From: Propionigenium maris DSM 9537
GTDB taxonomy: Bacteria > Fusobacteriota > Fusobacteriia > Fusobacteriales > Fusobacteriaceae
DNA length: 64,000 nt
Reading direction: 5' to 3'
Assembly: GCF_027925155.1 (NCBI RefSeq)
Contig: NZ_BSDY01000011.1
Location: forward strand, 1-64,000
Below are positions 5,234 through 14,396 of the stretch, piece after piece (the stretch's first letter is position 1; each line of letters begins with the position of its first letter). The position numbers were made by a program, and so were the translations under genes. Below the pieces are notes generated by a model that did not search any database, was not told where the DNA came from, and saw nothing but the letters and a program-made list of their open reading frames with translations.

Positions 5234-7681
5234 ATGGATATAAATGAAATGATATCCTCTAGTGCCAGAAATGCTATGATAAAAGCCATTGAGGAGGCTG
5301 AAGGGAACGAGGTTTTCTTCAGGGGAATCCCCGATGAGGATGGCGTGGTAGAGGATGTAGTGGTGCTCGCCCGGGGAAATAAGCACTCGGTACCGGCCAT
5401 TATGAATAAGATGAAGAGGAGAGAGGTAATTATACACAACCATCCCTCGGGACACCTCTACCCATCGGATCCAGATGTGGCCATAGCTTCCATGTATGCC
5501 AATCAGAAGAGCGGGGCTTCCTACATTATAAACAACGATCTTACAGATATCTACGCTATAGTGGAGCTTACACCTGAGGAAAATGTAGCCATAGATATAA
5601 AGCCCTACTTTGAAAGAAAGGGAATGCTTTCCCAGGCTTTTCCCGAGTTTGAGTACAGGGATGAGCAGCTTCAGATGGCCAGCGTGATAGAAGAGGGACT
5701 GAATGTGGGAAAGAAGGTTATAGTGGAAGCGGGAACTGGAACTGGAAAGACCCTGGCCTACCTTCTCCCAAGTATTGAGTGGGCTATACAGAACCAGAAG
5801 AAGGTGGTTATATCCACAAATACCATAAACCTTCAGGAGCAGCTTCTGAATAAGGATATCCCCATAGCCAAGAGGGTTATCCAGGGAGACTTTAGCTACC
5901 TTCTTGTAAAGGGAAGGGGAAACTACCTGTGTAACAGAAAGGTTATGAATATGGCCAGTGGTGAGACGGTGGATTTCGAGGATTTCACCCAGTCCCAGAA
6001 GGAGCAGTTTCAGGCAATCCTCAGATGGTCTGCTAAGACCAAGAAGGGGGATAAGGGAGAGCTTCCCTTTGAGGTGGATAACTTCGTGTGGGAGTTCTTC
6101 CACAGTGAATCGGATATGTGCTCGGGACCCAAGTGTCCCTACAAGGGAGAGTGTTTCTTCCTCAAATCCAGAGAGGAGAAGAAGCAGGCAGATATCCTCA
6201 TAACCAACCACCACATGTATTTTGCAGACCTTTCCATAAGGAAGGAAACAGGCTTTAATACAGAGTACGCCATCCTGCCAGACTATGATCTGGTGGTATT
6301 TGATGAGGCACACAATATAGAGAAGGTAGCAAGGGACTACTTCTCCTATGAGTCCTCCAAGTACTCCTTTACTAAAACCATGAACCAGATCTACAATACA
6401 GGGAAGAAAAGAAAGAAGCTGGGAAGCTATCAGCTTCTCCTGAACTACCTGAAGAATATAAAGTTTGACAACTACAAGGATGTAGAAAGGCTCATAGCCA
6501 ACGACCTCACTGAAAGACATATAGACCTTCAGATGAGAGGGGGAGACTACTTTATGAGGCTTATAGACGCCTTCAGCCGTGGACAGAAGGGGAATGTAAG
6601 CGCAAGGCTGAGACCAGAGGAGCTGGAACACGCTCCCTTCTGGCCGGATCTGAAGGAGGCGGAGGAGGAACTTCTTCTTACCTACAACTCCTATATGAAG
6701 AAGGTAAGAAGCCTTATAAGGGTTGTAAAGGAAGCAGATGATGAGAGCGGTATAATAAATGATTTTACAAAGTATATCGACCGTCTGGAAGCCTTCTTTA
6801 TGAACTTTAAGTTTATCCAGGAGATGGATGACAACAACTTTATCTACTGGGTATCTGTAAACGGGGTGAAGAACAATGCAAAACTTGTGGCAACTCCCCT
6901 GAAGATAAACGATGAGCTGGATAAGAGCCTCTACATAAACTTAGACCACATAGTCTTTACCTCGGCAACCATCGCCATTGGAGATGACTTCAACTACTTC
7001 AAGGAATCCATAGGCCTTACCGAGGAAACTCTGGAGAGGGTAATCCACTCTCCCTTTGACTATGACAGACAGATGAGGGTATATATTCCAAGCGATGTGC
7101 CCCTTCCCAACGATAAAAATTTTACCTATGAAATAAAGGATTTCATAAAGGAGCTCGTAAGAAGAGCAAAGGGAAACACCTTTATACTCTTTACGTCCTA
7201 TTCCAGCCTGAACTATATGTACTATATGATAAAGGATGAGCTGGAGGAGGAGGGATACGATCTCTTCATCCAGGGGATGGCCCCTAGAAATCAGATAGTG
7301 AATATGTATAAGATGAGTAAGAAACCTGTCCTTTTTGGAACGGATTCCTTCTGGGAGGGAGTGGATGTAAAGGGGGACAAGCTGAGCTCTGTAATCCTTG
7401 TAAAGCTTCCCTTTAGGGTTCCAAGTGACCCCGTGGTAGAGGCAATCATAGAAAACCTCAACGCCGAGGGAAAGAATGCCTTTTTGGAGTATCAGATACC
7501 TGAATCCATAATAAAGTTTAAGCAGGGGATAGGAAGGCTCATAAGGAGTAAGGATGACAGGGGGATAATAACTATACTGGACACCAGAACTATAAAGAAA
7601 AGATATGGAAAATTATTTTTAGATGCAATACCTACTAAAAATATATTGGTAAAGACTAAGAATGACATACTTTATAAATAG
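5234..7681 (+). CDS. dinG: JAMM-domain/DinG-type helicase fusion (XPD-like, Fe-S)
   Basis: An ATP-dependent 5'-3' DNA helicase of the DinG/XPD family with an extra N-terminal metalloprotease-like domain. Residues 1-125 carry a RadC-like JAMM motif: E26, then HNHPSG at 68-73, S78 and D81. The helicase follows: Walker A AGTGTGKT at 166-173, an Fe-S cluster Cys set (NYLCNRK plus CSGPKCPYKGEC), VVFDEAHN, TSAT, FGTDSFWEGVDV and QGIGRLIR. 815 residues suits a DinG plus an extra domain. AAGGA lies 8 bases before the ATG. pgpH follows 14 bases later in the same operon. Confidence 0.92.
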   Translation: MDINEMISSSARNAMIKAIEEAEGNEVFFRGIPDEDGVVEDVVVLARGNKHSVPAIMNKMKRREVIIHNHPSGHLYPSDPDVAIASMYANQKSGASYIINNDLTDIYAIVELTPEENVAIDIKPYFERKGMLSQAFPEFEYRDEQLQMASVIEEGLNVGKKVIVEAGTGTGKTLAYLLPSIEWAIQNQKKVVISTNTINLQEQLLNKDIPIAKRVIQGDFSYLLVKGRGNYLCNRKVMNMASGETVDFEDFTQSQKEQFQAILRWSAKTKKGDKGELPFEVDNFVWEFFHSESDMCSGPKCPYKGECFFLKSREEKKQADILITNHHMYFADLSIRKETGFNTEYAILPDYDLVVFDEAHNIEKVARDYFSYESSKYSFTKTMNQIYNTGKKRKKLGSYQLLLNYLKNIKFDNYKDVERLIANDLTERHIDLQMRGGDYFMRLIDAFSRGQKGNVSARLRPEELEHAPFWPDLKEAEEELLLTYNSYMKKVRSLIRVVKEADDESGIINDFTKYIDRLEAFFMNFKFIQEMDDNNFIYWVSVNGVKNNAKLVATPLKINDELDKSLYINLDHIVFTSATIAIGDDFNYFKESIGLTEETLERVIHSPFDYDRQMRVYIPSDVPLPNDKNFTYEIKDFIKELVRRAKGNTFILFTSYSSLNYMYYMIKDELEEEGYDLFIQGMAPRNQIVNMYKMSKKPVLFGTDSFWEGVDVKGDKLSSVILVKLPFRVPSDPVVEAIIENLNAEGKNAFLEYQIPESIIKFKQGIGRLIRSKDDRGIITILDTRTIKKRYGKLFLDAIPTKNILVKTKNDILYK

Positions 7682-7695
7682 GAGGCATGTGTCTC

Positions 7696-9765
7696 ATGAA
7701 GAAGATAGAGATATTTAAGAGAAGGCTGATCTTTAAGATCGAAAAGAAGGAGGAGGAGGAGAGGGAGTACGATATAAACCCCGAGGAGATCCTGGGTGAG
7801 AAGATAGTGTACCTTATAATCCTCATAGCTGCCATTGTAATATCGTCTAAGATATTTCTTCTCTCACCAACACTGGATGTGGGAGATGTAGTAACCAAGG
7901 ACATAATAGCTCCCCGTAACCTCAAGTACAACGACAGGGTAGGAAAGGAAGACCTTGTTGCCAGTATAATAACGGGGTCTGAGAAGCAGTATATCTATAT
8001 TCCAGAGGTTGAAAAAACTGCCATCAGAAAGACAGAAACCTTCTACAGGATAATGCTTCAGCTAAAGAGCAGGGAGGGGGAGATCGATCTTCAGGGTGCC
8101 CTTCAAAACCTGGATGTGGTAATGGATACAGAGGTCCTGGAGGGGATCCTCAAGATGAAGCCTGCAGATATAGAGAGGAGCCGGGAGAGGGTAGAGGCTA
8201 AACTCAGGGAGATATATAGTGTGGGAGTCCTCAAGGGAAACAACCTGAGAGACCCTGAAAAGAGTATCAGGGATCTGGAGGGCGAGATGGATCCCATAGA
8301 TATAGCGGTGGTGGAGAGGTTTCTTACACCGAACTATATCTTTGACGAGGAGAGTACAAGAAAGATAATAAACGATAAGATAGCCCAGGTAGACGATGTA
8401 ATTGTAGAGATAAAGGGGGGAAGCCTCATTGCAGGGAAGGGAGATATCCTCACAAAGGAGCAGGTTTCCATGATGAGGGCCTATGGAATCCACAGCTTCC
8501 AGAAGAATATATCCCTTATAATCTCATACTTTATCTACCTTCTGGGATTGTCCATAATATTTTATTCGGTAACAAAGAGGTATCTGAGAAGGGAGCTTCT
8601 GAAGAAGAGTTACTTCAGATCTACCTTCCTAATAGTGGGAGTTACCCTTATGGCTATGAGGCTTACAAGCAGTGAGCTCACATACCTTCTTCCCCTGGAT
8701 GCCATGTTCTTCCTTCTGGGGATCCTTGTGGGACCAAAGTTTGCGGCAATAATGGGGACCTTTTTGCTCTCCTTTTCCATGCCCCTTCTGAACTTTGATC
8801 TGGTATACTACCTGGCAAACATCATAACCTTTTTGCTGGGGCTCTACCTCCTGGGGAGCATAAAGAACAGGACCACCCTTATAAATGCAGGGGTAAAGAT
8901 GGGATTTGTCAAGATGATAGTGGTGGTATTTGTGGGGTTTATATTGAGGGAGGACCTCTTTAAGTTAATACTGGATGGAGGAGCGGTACTTCTCTCGGGA
9001 ATCTTCTCGGGAATGCTCACGATAGCCCTTCTTCCATACTTTGAGAAGACATTTAATATCCTAACAACATTTAAACTGCTGGAGCTGGGAGACCTTTCCC
9101 ATCCCCTTCTAAAGGAACTATCGGTAAATACTCCGGGGACCTTCCACCACTCTATGATGGTGGCAACTCTTTCTGAGAATGCAGCAGAATCTATAGGAGC
9201 CAATGCAGTATTTGCAAGGGTAGCAGCATACTACCACGATATCGGTAAGATGAAGCGTCCTAACTTCTATGTGGAGAACCAGAGGGGAGGGGAAAATCCC
9301 CACAACAAACTGAATCCGTCTATGAGTAACCTGATTATCACTGCCCATACCAAGGATGGAGTGGAGATGGCCAAGGAGCACGGAATCCCCAAGGAGATAA
9401 GGGATATAATGATAGAGCACCAGGGAACCACCCTGCTGGCCTACTTCTACAACAAGGCCAAGCAGCAGGATTCAAATATCCAGGAATCTGATTTCAGATA
9501 CTCGGGACCTAAGCCCAGAACCAAGGAGTCGGCAATAATTATGCTGGCAGATTCCATAGAGGCTGCGGTGAGATCTCTAGATCACAAAACCCCAATAACC
9601 ATAGAGAAGATGATAAGAAAGATCATAAATGGAAAGATAGAGGACAATCAGTTGTCGGAAGCAGATCTGACCTTTAAGGAGATCGAGATAATTATCCACA
9701 ACTTCACTAAGGTACTCATGGGGATACACCATATAAGACTCAAGTATCCTGGTCAAAAAGGTTAG
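7696..9765 (+). CDS. pgpH: Membrane HD phosphohydrolase, PgpH-type (c-di-AMP)
   Basis: Members of this 7TM receptor-HD family (PgpH/YqfF) degrade cyclic di-AMP at the membrane. The order is visible: an N-terminal helix (YLIILIAAIVISS), a large extracytoplasmic 7TMR-HDED domain, a multi-helix membrane block, then a cytoplasmic HD domain with FHHSMMVATL, YYHDIGKMKRPNF, IITAHTKDG and IEHQG ligands. ATG 7696 is preferred because GGAGG lies 10 bases upstream; ATG 7687 is only one base from it. The 689 residues match the family. The neighbours ybeY and dgkA are those found in Firmicutes. Confidence 0.93.
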   Translation: MKKIEIFKRRLIFKIEKKEEEEREYDINPEEILGEKIVYLIILIAAIVISSKIFLLSPTLDVGDVVTKDIIAPRNLKYNDRVGKEDLVASIITGSEKQYIYIPEVEKTAIRKTETFYRIMLQLKSREGEIDLQGALQNLDVVMDTEVLEGILKMKPADIERSRERVEAKLREIYSVGVLKGNNLRDPEKSIRDLEGEMDPIDIAVVERFLTPNYIFDEESTRKIINDKIAQVDDVIVEIKGGSLIAGKGDILTKEQVSMMRAYGIHSFQKNISLIISYFIYLLGLSIIFYSVTKRYLRRELLKKSYFRSTFLIVGVTLMAMRLTSSELTYLLPLDAMFFLLGILVGPKFAAIMGTFLLSFSMPLLNFDLVYYLANIITFLLGLYLLGSIKNRTTLINAGVKMGFVKMIVVVFVGFILREDLFKLILDGGAVLLSGIFSGMLTIALLPYFEKTFNILTTFKLLELGDLSHPLLKELSVNTPGTFHHSMMVATLSENAAESIGANAVFARVAAYYHDIGKMKRPNFYVENQRGGENPHNKLNPSMSNLIITAHTKDGVEMAKEHGIPKEIRDIMIEHQGTTLLAYFYNKAKQQDSNIQESDFRYSGPKPRTKESAIIMLADSIEAAVRSLDHKTPITIEKMIRKIINGKIEDNQLSEADLTFKEIEIIIHNFTKVLMGIHHIRLKYPGQKG

Positions 9766-9796
9766 AAAATACAGGGATAGAGGTAAGTATAAGATG

Positions 9797-9831
9797 GCAA
9801 GGGGAGCTGTTCCTCTTGCTATTTGTTTTTT
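9797..9831 (+). terminator. Terminator after pgpH
   Basis: GCAAGGGGA pairs with TTCCTCTTGC (one G-T) and is followed by a T-rich run, 30-65 bases past the stop. Confidence 0.75.
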
Positions 9832-9901
9832 AGAAATTTATAGGAAAATTTGATATACTAAGTAAGTATTATTTAGCAAAGAAAACAGGAGATGATGATA
9901 A

Positions 9902-10369
9902 TTGGAACTAGTACTAGAACTGACTAAGGGAATAGAGGGATGGGAGGATAAGCTGGACCTTCAGACTATAGAGGACTATATAAAGGTGGTAATAGAGGAT
10001 GAGTATACCCCGGAGAAGCCCGTTTATATCTCGCTGCTACTCACAGGGAACGATAATATTCAGGAGGTAAACAGGGAGTACAGAGGGAAGGACAGTGCAA
10101 CAGATGTGATCTCCTTTGCCTACCACGATTCAGATGAGGCAGAGTTTGGTCCCTACGATACCCTGGGAGATATAATTATATCCCTTGAGAGGGTAGAGGA
10201 GCAGGCAGGGGACTACGGTCATAGCTTCAGAAGGGAGTTCTACTATGTGCTTACCCACGGTCTGCTTCACCTACTGGGATACGACCATATAGAGGAGGAG
10301 GACAAGAAGGAGATGAGAGCCAAGGAGGAGGAGATCCTCTCAAGACACGGCTATACCAGAGACAACTAG
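9902..10369 (+). CDS. ybeY: Endoribonuclease YbeY (rRNA maturation)
   Basis: A zinc-dependent endoribonuclease for 16S rRNA 3' processing and ribosome quality control. The signature HGLLHLLGYDH near residue 120 provides the three His ligands, and the usual NREYRGKDSATDVISFAY and LGDIIIS blocks are present. 155 residues is standard. The start is TTG 9902 with AGGAG 10 bases upstream; nearby ATGs are out of frame. A weak -10 (TATACT, 9854-9859) suggests its own promoter. The next gene starts 9 bases later. Confidence 0.95.
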   Translation: MELVLELTKGIEGWEDKLDLQTIEDYIKVVIEDEYTPEKPVYISLLLTGNDNIQEVNREYRGKDSATDVISFAYHDSDEAEFGPYDTLGDIIISLERVEEQAGDYGHSFRREFYYVLTHGLLHLLGYDHIEEEDKKEMRAKEEEILSRHGYTRDN

Positions 10370-10378
10370 GAGGCGCTT

Positions 10379-11092
10379 ATGAACAAGTTGAAGGATGGAC
10401 ATACCCTGAGAGAGAGCTTTAACTATGCTATCGAGGGGATAATAGATGCACTGAAGACTGAAAGGCATATGAAGGTCCATGCTGGGATGACCTTTATCGT
10501 GGTGATGCTGTGCATATTGTATGGAGTGACTAAGCAGGAGATAATAGCTCTCTCTGTGGTGATAACAATGGTATGGATGGCTGAGCTCTTCAATACCGCT
10601 GTAGAAAACTCCATAGATATAGTGTGCAAGGCCTACCATCCCCTGGCTAAAAAGGCCAAGGATGTGGCGGCGGGAGCTGTCCTGGTTACCTCTGTAAATG
10701 CAGCTGTAGTGGGATATCTTGTTTTTCACGACAAGCTCAAGGATAAGATGCAGCTGACCTTTGATGTGTTCAAGAGATCATACCAGCACAGTCTGGTAAT
10801 GATAATGGCTATAATAGTTATTTCAGTATTTGTAATAAAAAGCTTTTTTAAGAAGGGAACCCCTCTTCAGGGGGGGATGCCCAGTGGTCACAGTGCCATT
10901 GCGGCTTCTCTCTGGATAACAGTGGCCTTCATCACTAGCAGCATAAAGGTGTTTTTTCTATCTATGTTTCTTATGCTTCTGGTTATCCAGTCCAGGGTGG
11001 AGGGAAAGATTCACACTCTGGGAGAGACCCTTGCTGGAGCTCTTTTGGGAGCTGCAGTCACCTATCTGGTGCTTATATTTTTAGGAATGTAG
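10379..11092 (+). CDS. DagK-type lipid kinase fused to PAP2-like phosphatase domain
   Basis: The N-terminal half (about 1-120) is the small membrane diacylglycerol/undecaprenol kinase, with ESFNYAIEGI, MVWMAELFNTAVENSIDIV and AKDVAAGAVLV motifs. The C-terminal half (about 135-237) has PAP2 phosphatase signs: PSGHSAIAASLW and SRVEGKIHTLGETLAGALLG, with membrane helices. The first PAP2 motif is poorly conserved (KKGTPLQGG). A kinase and a phosphatase of polyprenol lipids in one protein suggests control of the undecaprenyl-phosphate pool for wall or glycan synthesis. GGAGG overlaps the ybeY stop region. Confidence 0.88.
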   Translation: MNKLKDGHTLRESFNYAIEGIIDALKTERHMKVHAGMTFIVVMLCILYGVTKQEIIALSVVITMVWMAELFNTAVENSIDIVCKAYHPLAKKAKDVAAGAVLVTSVNAAVVGYLVFHDKLKDKMQLTFDVFKRSYQHSLVMIMAIIVISVFVIKSFFKKGTPLQGGMPSGHSAIAASLWITVAFITSSIKVFFLSMFLMLLVIQSRVEGKIHTLGETLAGALLGAAVTYLVLIFLGM

Positions 11093-11101
11093 GTGATACT
11101 A

Positions 11102-12643
11102 ATGAATTCAGCAATGGAATATCTCCTTCTCAGCACCCTCTCCTATGGAGACTTCTCCAATATGGATAGGGGAAGAACTCTGGAGGAACTCTTCTATGGA
11201 GGAGGGGGAAGCCGAGAGAGGATAATGAAGAACAGTAAGGGGTTTCTCACAGATGAGAGTGCACCCCACCTCTTTGAATTTTTTAAGGAGGTCTTCAGGG
11301 AGTGGGAGGTCTACTATGTAGATAATAGAACTGAACATGGAAAAAACTTCTACTCCAAGGCTTCAGGTTTTTATGCAGTAGTATTTAAAAATAAGGAAAA
11401 ATATGTAATCTCCTACAGGGGAAGTGAGAGGTTTCCTCTAGAGGATGCCTACAAGGATTTTGTGGAAACGGATCTCCTTCTGGGAATGGGAAAGAGACCC
11501 CAGCAGTTTATGGAGGGGTTTGAGGTATATGAAGATCTTCTGGAGATGCTCCAGGGGGAGAGTGAAAATATCTCCATAACAGGGCACTCCCTTGGGGGAG
11601 GGATAGCTCAGTTTGTGGCTATAATGGCAGATAAAAAGGGATATACCATCCCCTATACCTGCACATGGAACGCAGTGGGAATAAATAAAAGCGGCATAGT
11701 AGGTGTAGATGACTTTATAGATTTCGATGGAGCAATAAGGGAGGTCTATCCCTTTAAAAGTGAGGAGATAGGAGCTCTTATAGGGTTCAAGGAAGCCTAT
11801 ATGGATTTCCTCATGAGGGAGCTAAAGAAGAAGGGGTACATAAAGGACAGGGGAAATGTAAAGGTTAGCAATGGCCACCTTGTACACCATGAGATAAAGC
11901 CCGAGAATATAGAGGAGTTTATAAAGTCTACAAAGCTCAACAAGCATGTGAGCAGCTTGAGTATAGCCACAAGGAGGGGGCTCTTCAGAGACCAGGAGTT
12001 TGTAAGGAAGCTTCTTACCCTACCTGAGCTGGGAAGGTGCCTTTTGGAAGCAAAGAACTTTATTGAAAAGGTGAGGAACAACAAAGCCTATGAGGATGTG
12101 GTGGTAAACTTCTGCCACTCCAAGGACCTCACTATCTCCCTCTTCAATCATGTGGGGAGTGTATACCTCATAGACAGGGAGTTTGAGCAAAAAGAGGTTA
12201 GAAATACAGGGTTCATGAAAAATATATTCCTCTTCACTAAGTCGGTAAAGGACTATCACCTGGAAAACGTGTTTCTTCCATTTCTGGTAACAGAGGGAAG
12301 CAGGAGGGGGAGGTTCTCCCGTTACCTGAATATTGACTTTATAGCAAGCCTCCTAAGAAAGGTCATACACTTTGCCGGTGAGGAGGACAGGGCACTCCTT
12401 ATAAGATACTATAAGAGGGAGGTTCTCCAGGCTGAGACAGCAGAGGAGGTGAAAAAACTTCTTCTAGTGGGAGTAGGAAGGTGCAGGGAAAACCTTCTCT
12501 ACAGGGAGCAGGCCTTGAAGGCAATAGAAAACTTTAGTGCCGGTGAGGTAAAGATTATCTGGGAGAAGGTAAAGGAAAAACTGGTCAGTCCCTATGAGGC
12601 TACAGACCTCTTTGACATCATTCTTTTTGGGGGGTCAAGTTGA
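11102..12643 (+). CDS. Lipase-class-3/DUF2974-like alpha/beta hydrolase
   Basis: A 513-residue cytosolic-looking protein with a lipase core in its first half: KYVISYRGSE before the nucleophile elbow and SITGHSLGGGIAQFVA around residues 160-175, where Ser is the likely nucleophile. The second half (after about 280) is charged and helical and unlike any family I can name. The substrate is unknown. ATG 11102 is chosen with AGGTGA 5 bases upstream; GTG 11093 is the alternative. It follows dgkA/PAP2 without a gap and is probably in the same operon. Confidence 0.8.
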   Translation: MNSAMEYLLLSTLSYGDFSNMDRGRTLEELFYGGGGSRERIMKNSKGFLTDESAPHLFEFFKEVFREWEVYYVDNRTEHGKNFYSKASGFYAVVFKNKEKYVISYRGSERFPLEDAYKDFVETDLLLGMGKRPQQFMEGFEVYEDLLEMLQGESENISITGHSLGGGIAQFVAIMADKKGYTIPYTCTWNAVGINKSGIVGVDDFIDFDGAIREVYPFKSEEIGALIGFKEAYMDFLMRELKKKGYIKDRGNVKVSNGHLVHHEIKPENIEEFIKSTKLNKHVSSLSIATRRGLFRDQEFVRKLLTLPELGRCLLEAKNFIEKVRNNKAYEDVVVNFCHSKDLTISLFNHVGSVYLIDREFEQKEVRNTGFMKNIFLFTKSVKDYHLENVFLPFLVTEGSRRGRFSRYLNIDFIASLLRKVIHFAGEEDRALLIRYYKREVLQAETAEEVKKLLLVGVGRCRENLLYREQALKAIENFSAGEVKIIWEKVKEKLVSPYEATDLFDIILFGGSS

Positions 12644-12669
12644 CTTTTTTACAAGAAGTATAGTATAAT
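12640..12669 (+). promoter_or_regulatory. efp promoter
   Basis: TTGACT, 18-base spacer, TATAAT, 40 bases before the efp start; the -35 overlaps the end of the lipase-like gene. Confidence 0.85.
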
Positions 12670-12708
12670 TGTGCAGTCAAATGAAGCTCAAATGGGAGGA
12701 AATAACAG

Positions 12709-13281
12709 ATGAAACAAGCAGATCAATTAAGAGCAGGAAGTACTTTTGAAGATAACGGAGTACCATTCCTTATACTAAAGGGAGAGAGATTCCAATCAAC
12801 ATCTGGTAAGAGACAGAGAGCACCAGAGATTAAGTTTAGAGTAAAGGACCTTATCAGTGGAAAGGTATCGGATATAACTGTAAAGGCTAACGATATGATG
12901 AACGACATCATCCTTGAGAGAAGCCAGATGCAGTTCCTATATGAGATGGACGGAGAGTACCACTTCATGAACCAGGAAACTTACGACCAGATAGCACTTC
13001 AGAAGGATGACCTAGCTGACGCTGTTAACTACCTTAAGGAGGAGATGGTAATAGACATCCTTTTCTTTGAGGGAAGAGCAGTAGGTGTGGAGCTAGAAAA
13101 CCATGTAGTATTAAAGGTTACTTATACTGAGCCTGGACTAAAGGGAGATACTACTGGAAAGGCAATGAAGCCGGCAACTCTTGAGACTGGTTTTGAGATC
13201 CTAGTACCTCTATTCATCGAGATGGATGAGCTTATCAAGGTAGATACAAGAACTGGTAAGTACGTAGAGAGAGCAAAGTAA
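12709..13281 (+). CDS. efp: Elongation factor P
   Basis: EF-P enters the ribosomal E site and helps peptide bond formation at polyproline stretches. All three domains are visible in 190 residues, including the C-terminal signature (KVTYTEPGLKGDTTGKAMKPATLETG) and the VDTRTGKYVERAK end. The tip loop of domain I reads TSGKRQRAPEIKF with Lys at position 34, the place modified in E. coli, but the usual KPGKG context is lost and the loop is two residues longer. GGGAGG precedes the ATG. It has its own promoter and terminator. Confidence 0.95.
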   Translation: MKQADQLRAGSTFEDNGVPFLILKGERFQSTSGKRQRAPEIKFRVKDLISGKVSDITVKANDMMNDIILERSQMQFLYEMDGEYHFMNQETYDQIALQKDDLADAVNYLKEEMVIDILFFEGRAVGVELENHVVLKVTYTEPGLKGDTTGKAMKPATLETGFEILVPLFIEMDELIKVDTRTGKYVERAK

Positions 13282-13290
13282 GATTATAGA

Positions 13291-13317
13291 GGAAGGTCCG
13301 TGGACCTTCTTTTTTTA
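13291..13317 (+). terminator. efp terminator
   Basis: AAGGTCC-G-TGGACCTT followed by a run of T. Confidence 0.9.
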
Positions 13318-13555
13318 TGTTTAAAGGGAGGAAGCAATAGGAAAAAATTCTTCTTAATATTTTATTCGGAAGAATTAATAAAGTATTTATATATCATTAT
13401 CTATGGAAAAGTATCTTAAAAAAGTGGGAAATTAAAAGGATTTCCTTGGAAAGACAGGAAGAGTAAAGGAAACCCTAATGAAAGTGTAGGTAAAGTTTTA
13501 ATCTACTCTTAATCTCCAAGGAGTATGTTTTATTAAATTTATCTGGAGGGAGAGA

Positions 13556-14383
13556 ATGAAAAAAATTATAGTATTTGTCTACATCCTCCTCTCCATATTG
13601 GCCTATGGAGAGGTTGCTTATATAGCCTCCTTTAATACTCTTCATCTTGGATGGAATGAGGAGAAGAGGTATGACAGGATGGCAGAGTTTTTAAGTTTCT
13701 TTGATCTTGTGGCGCTGCAGGAGGTCATGGATGAGAGGGGCCTTGAGGAGCTGGTAGATGAGCTGAACCACAGGGGAGAAGAGAGGTGGGAGTATCATAT
13801 CTCCCCCTACAGTGTTGGCAGCGGAGAGTATAGAGAATACTATGCCTTTATATGGAAGGGTCAGAGAGTAAAGTTTATAGGAGAAAATGGTTACTATCAG
13901 GGGAGAGGCAGGACAAACTTTGAAAGACCTCCCTATGGGGCTACCTTTAAGATAGGGGAATTTGATCTCATCCTTGTTTCCTGCCATAGTATATTTGGAA
14001 AGAGTATCAGCGAAAGAAGGGCAGAGGCACTTCAAATGGAGGAAGTATATGAGTACTACCAGGGACAGGATTCCAGGGAGCAGGATATACTTTTGGCAGG
14101 AGACTTTAACCTGCCAGCTTACGACGAAGCTTTTTCCGATCTTCTGTCCCACAAAGATCAACTCTACTATGGAATAAGCCCTAAAAATAAGACAACCATA
14201 GGAAAGAAGGGGCTATCAAGTTCCTACGACAATATCTTTTATTCCTATAAATATACTGGCGAATATACGGGAAATAGTGGTATAATTGACTTCACAAATG
14301 GAAGGTATAGGGAGGTGAGGAAGGCTATTTCAGATCATCTACCGGTGTTTATAGAAGTTGATATTACAAGGGATGATGACTGA
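13556..14383 (+). CDS. Exported endonuclease/exonuclease/phosphatase-family protein
   Basis: A signal peptide (MKKIIVFVYILLSILAYG) leads a DNase-I-like metal-dependent phosphodiesterase domain. Motifs are IASFNTLHLGW near the mature N-terminus, VALQEVM, a central SCHSIFG, LLAGDFNLP (about 180-188) and the terminal SDHLPVFIE. Members cleave nucleic acids or phosphoinositides or act as sphingomyelinases, so the substrate is open. GGAGGGAGA lies before the ATG. No clear promoter was found. The thiN gene begins 13 bases after its stop, so the two may share a transcript. Confidence 0.85.
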   Translation: MKKIIVFVYILLSILAYGEVAYIASFNTLHLGWNEEKRYDRMAEFLSFFDLVALQEVMDERGLEELVDELNHRGEERWEYHISPYSVGSGEYREYYAFIWKGQRVKFIGENGYYQGRGRTNFERPPYGATFKIGEFDLILVSCHSIFGKSISERRAEALQMEEVYEYYQGQDSREQDILLAGDFNLPAYDEAFSDLLSHKDQLYYGISPKNKTTIGKKGLSSSYDNIFYSYKYTGEYTGNSGIIDFTNGRYREVRKAISDHLPVFIEVDITRDDD

Positions 14384-14396
14384 AGGGAATGTAACT

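Noticed and set aside
5156-6631. 491-codon open frame on the minus strand
   Set aside because: It lies opposite the dinG coding region, which has full family motifs; it has no ribosome site and a composition typical of a shadow frame.
14358-14396. Longer N-terminus for thiamine diphosphokinase
   Set aside because: It overlaps the upstream gene, and the better ribosome site serves ATG 14397.
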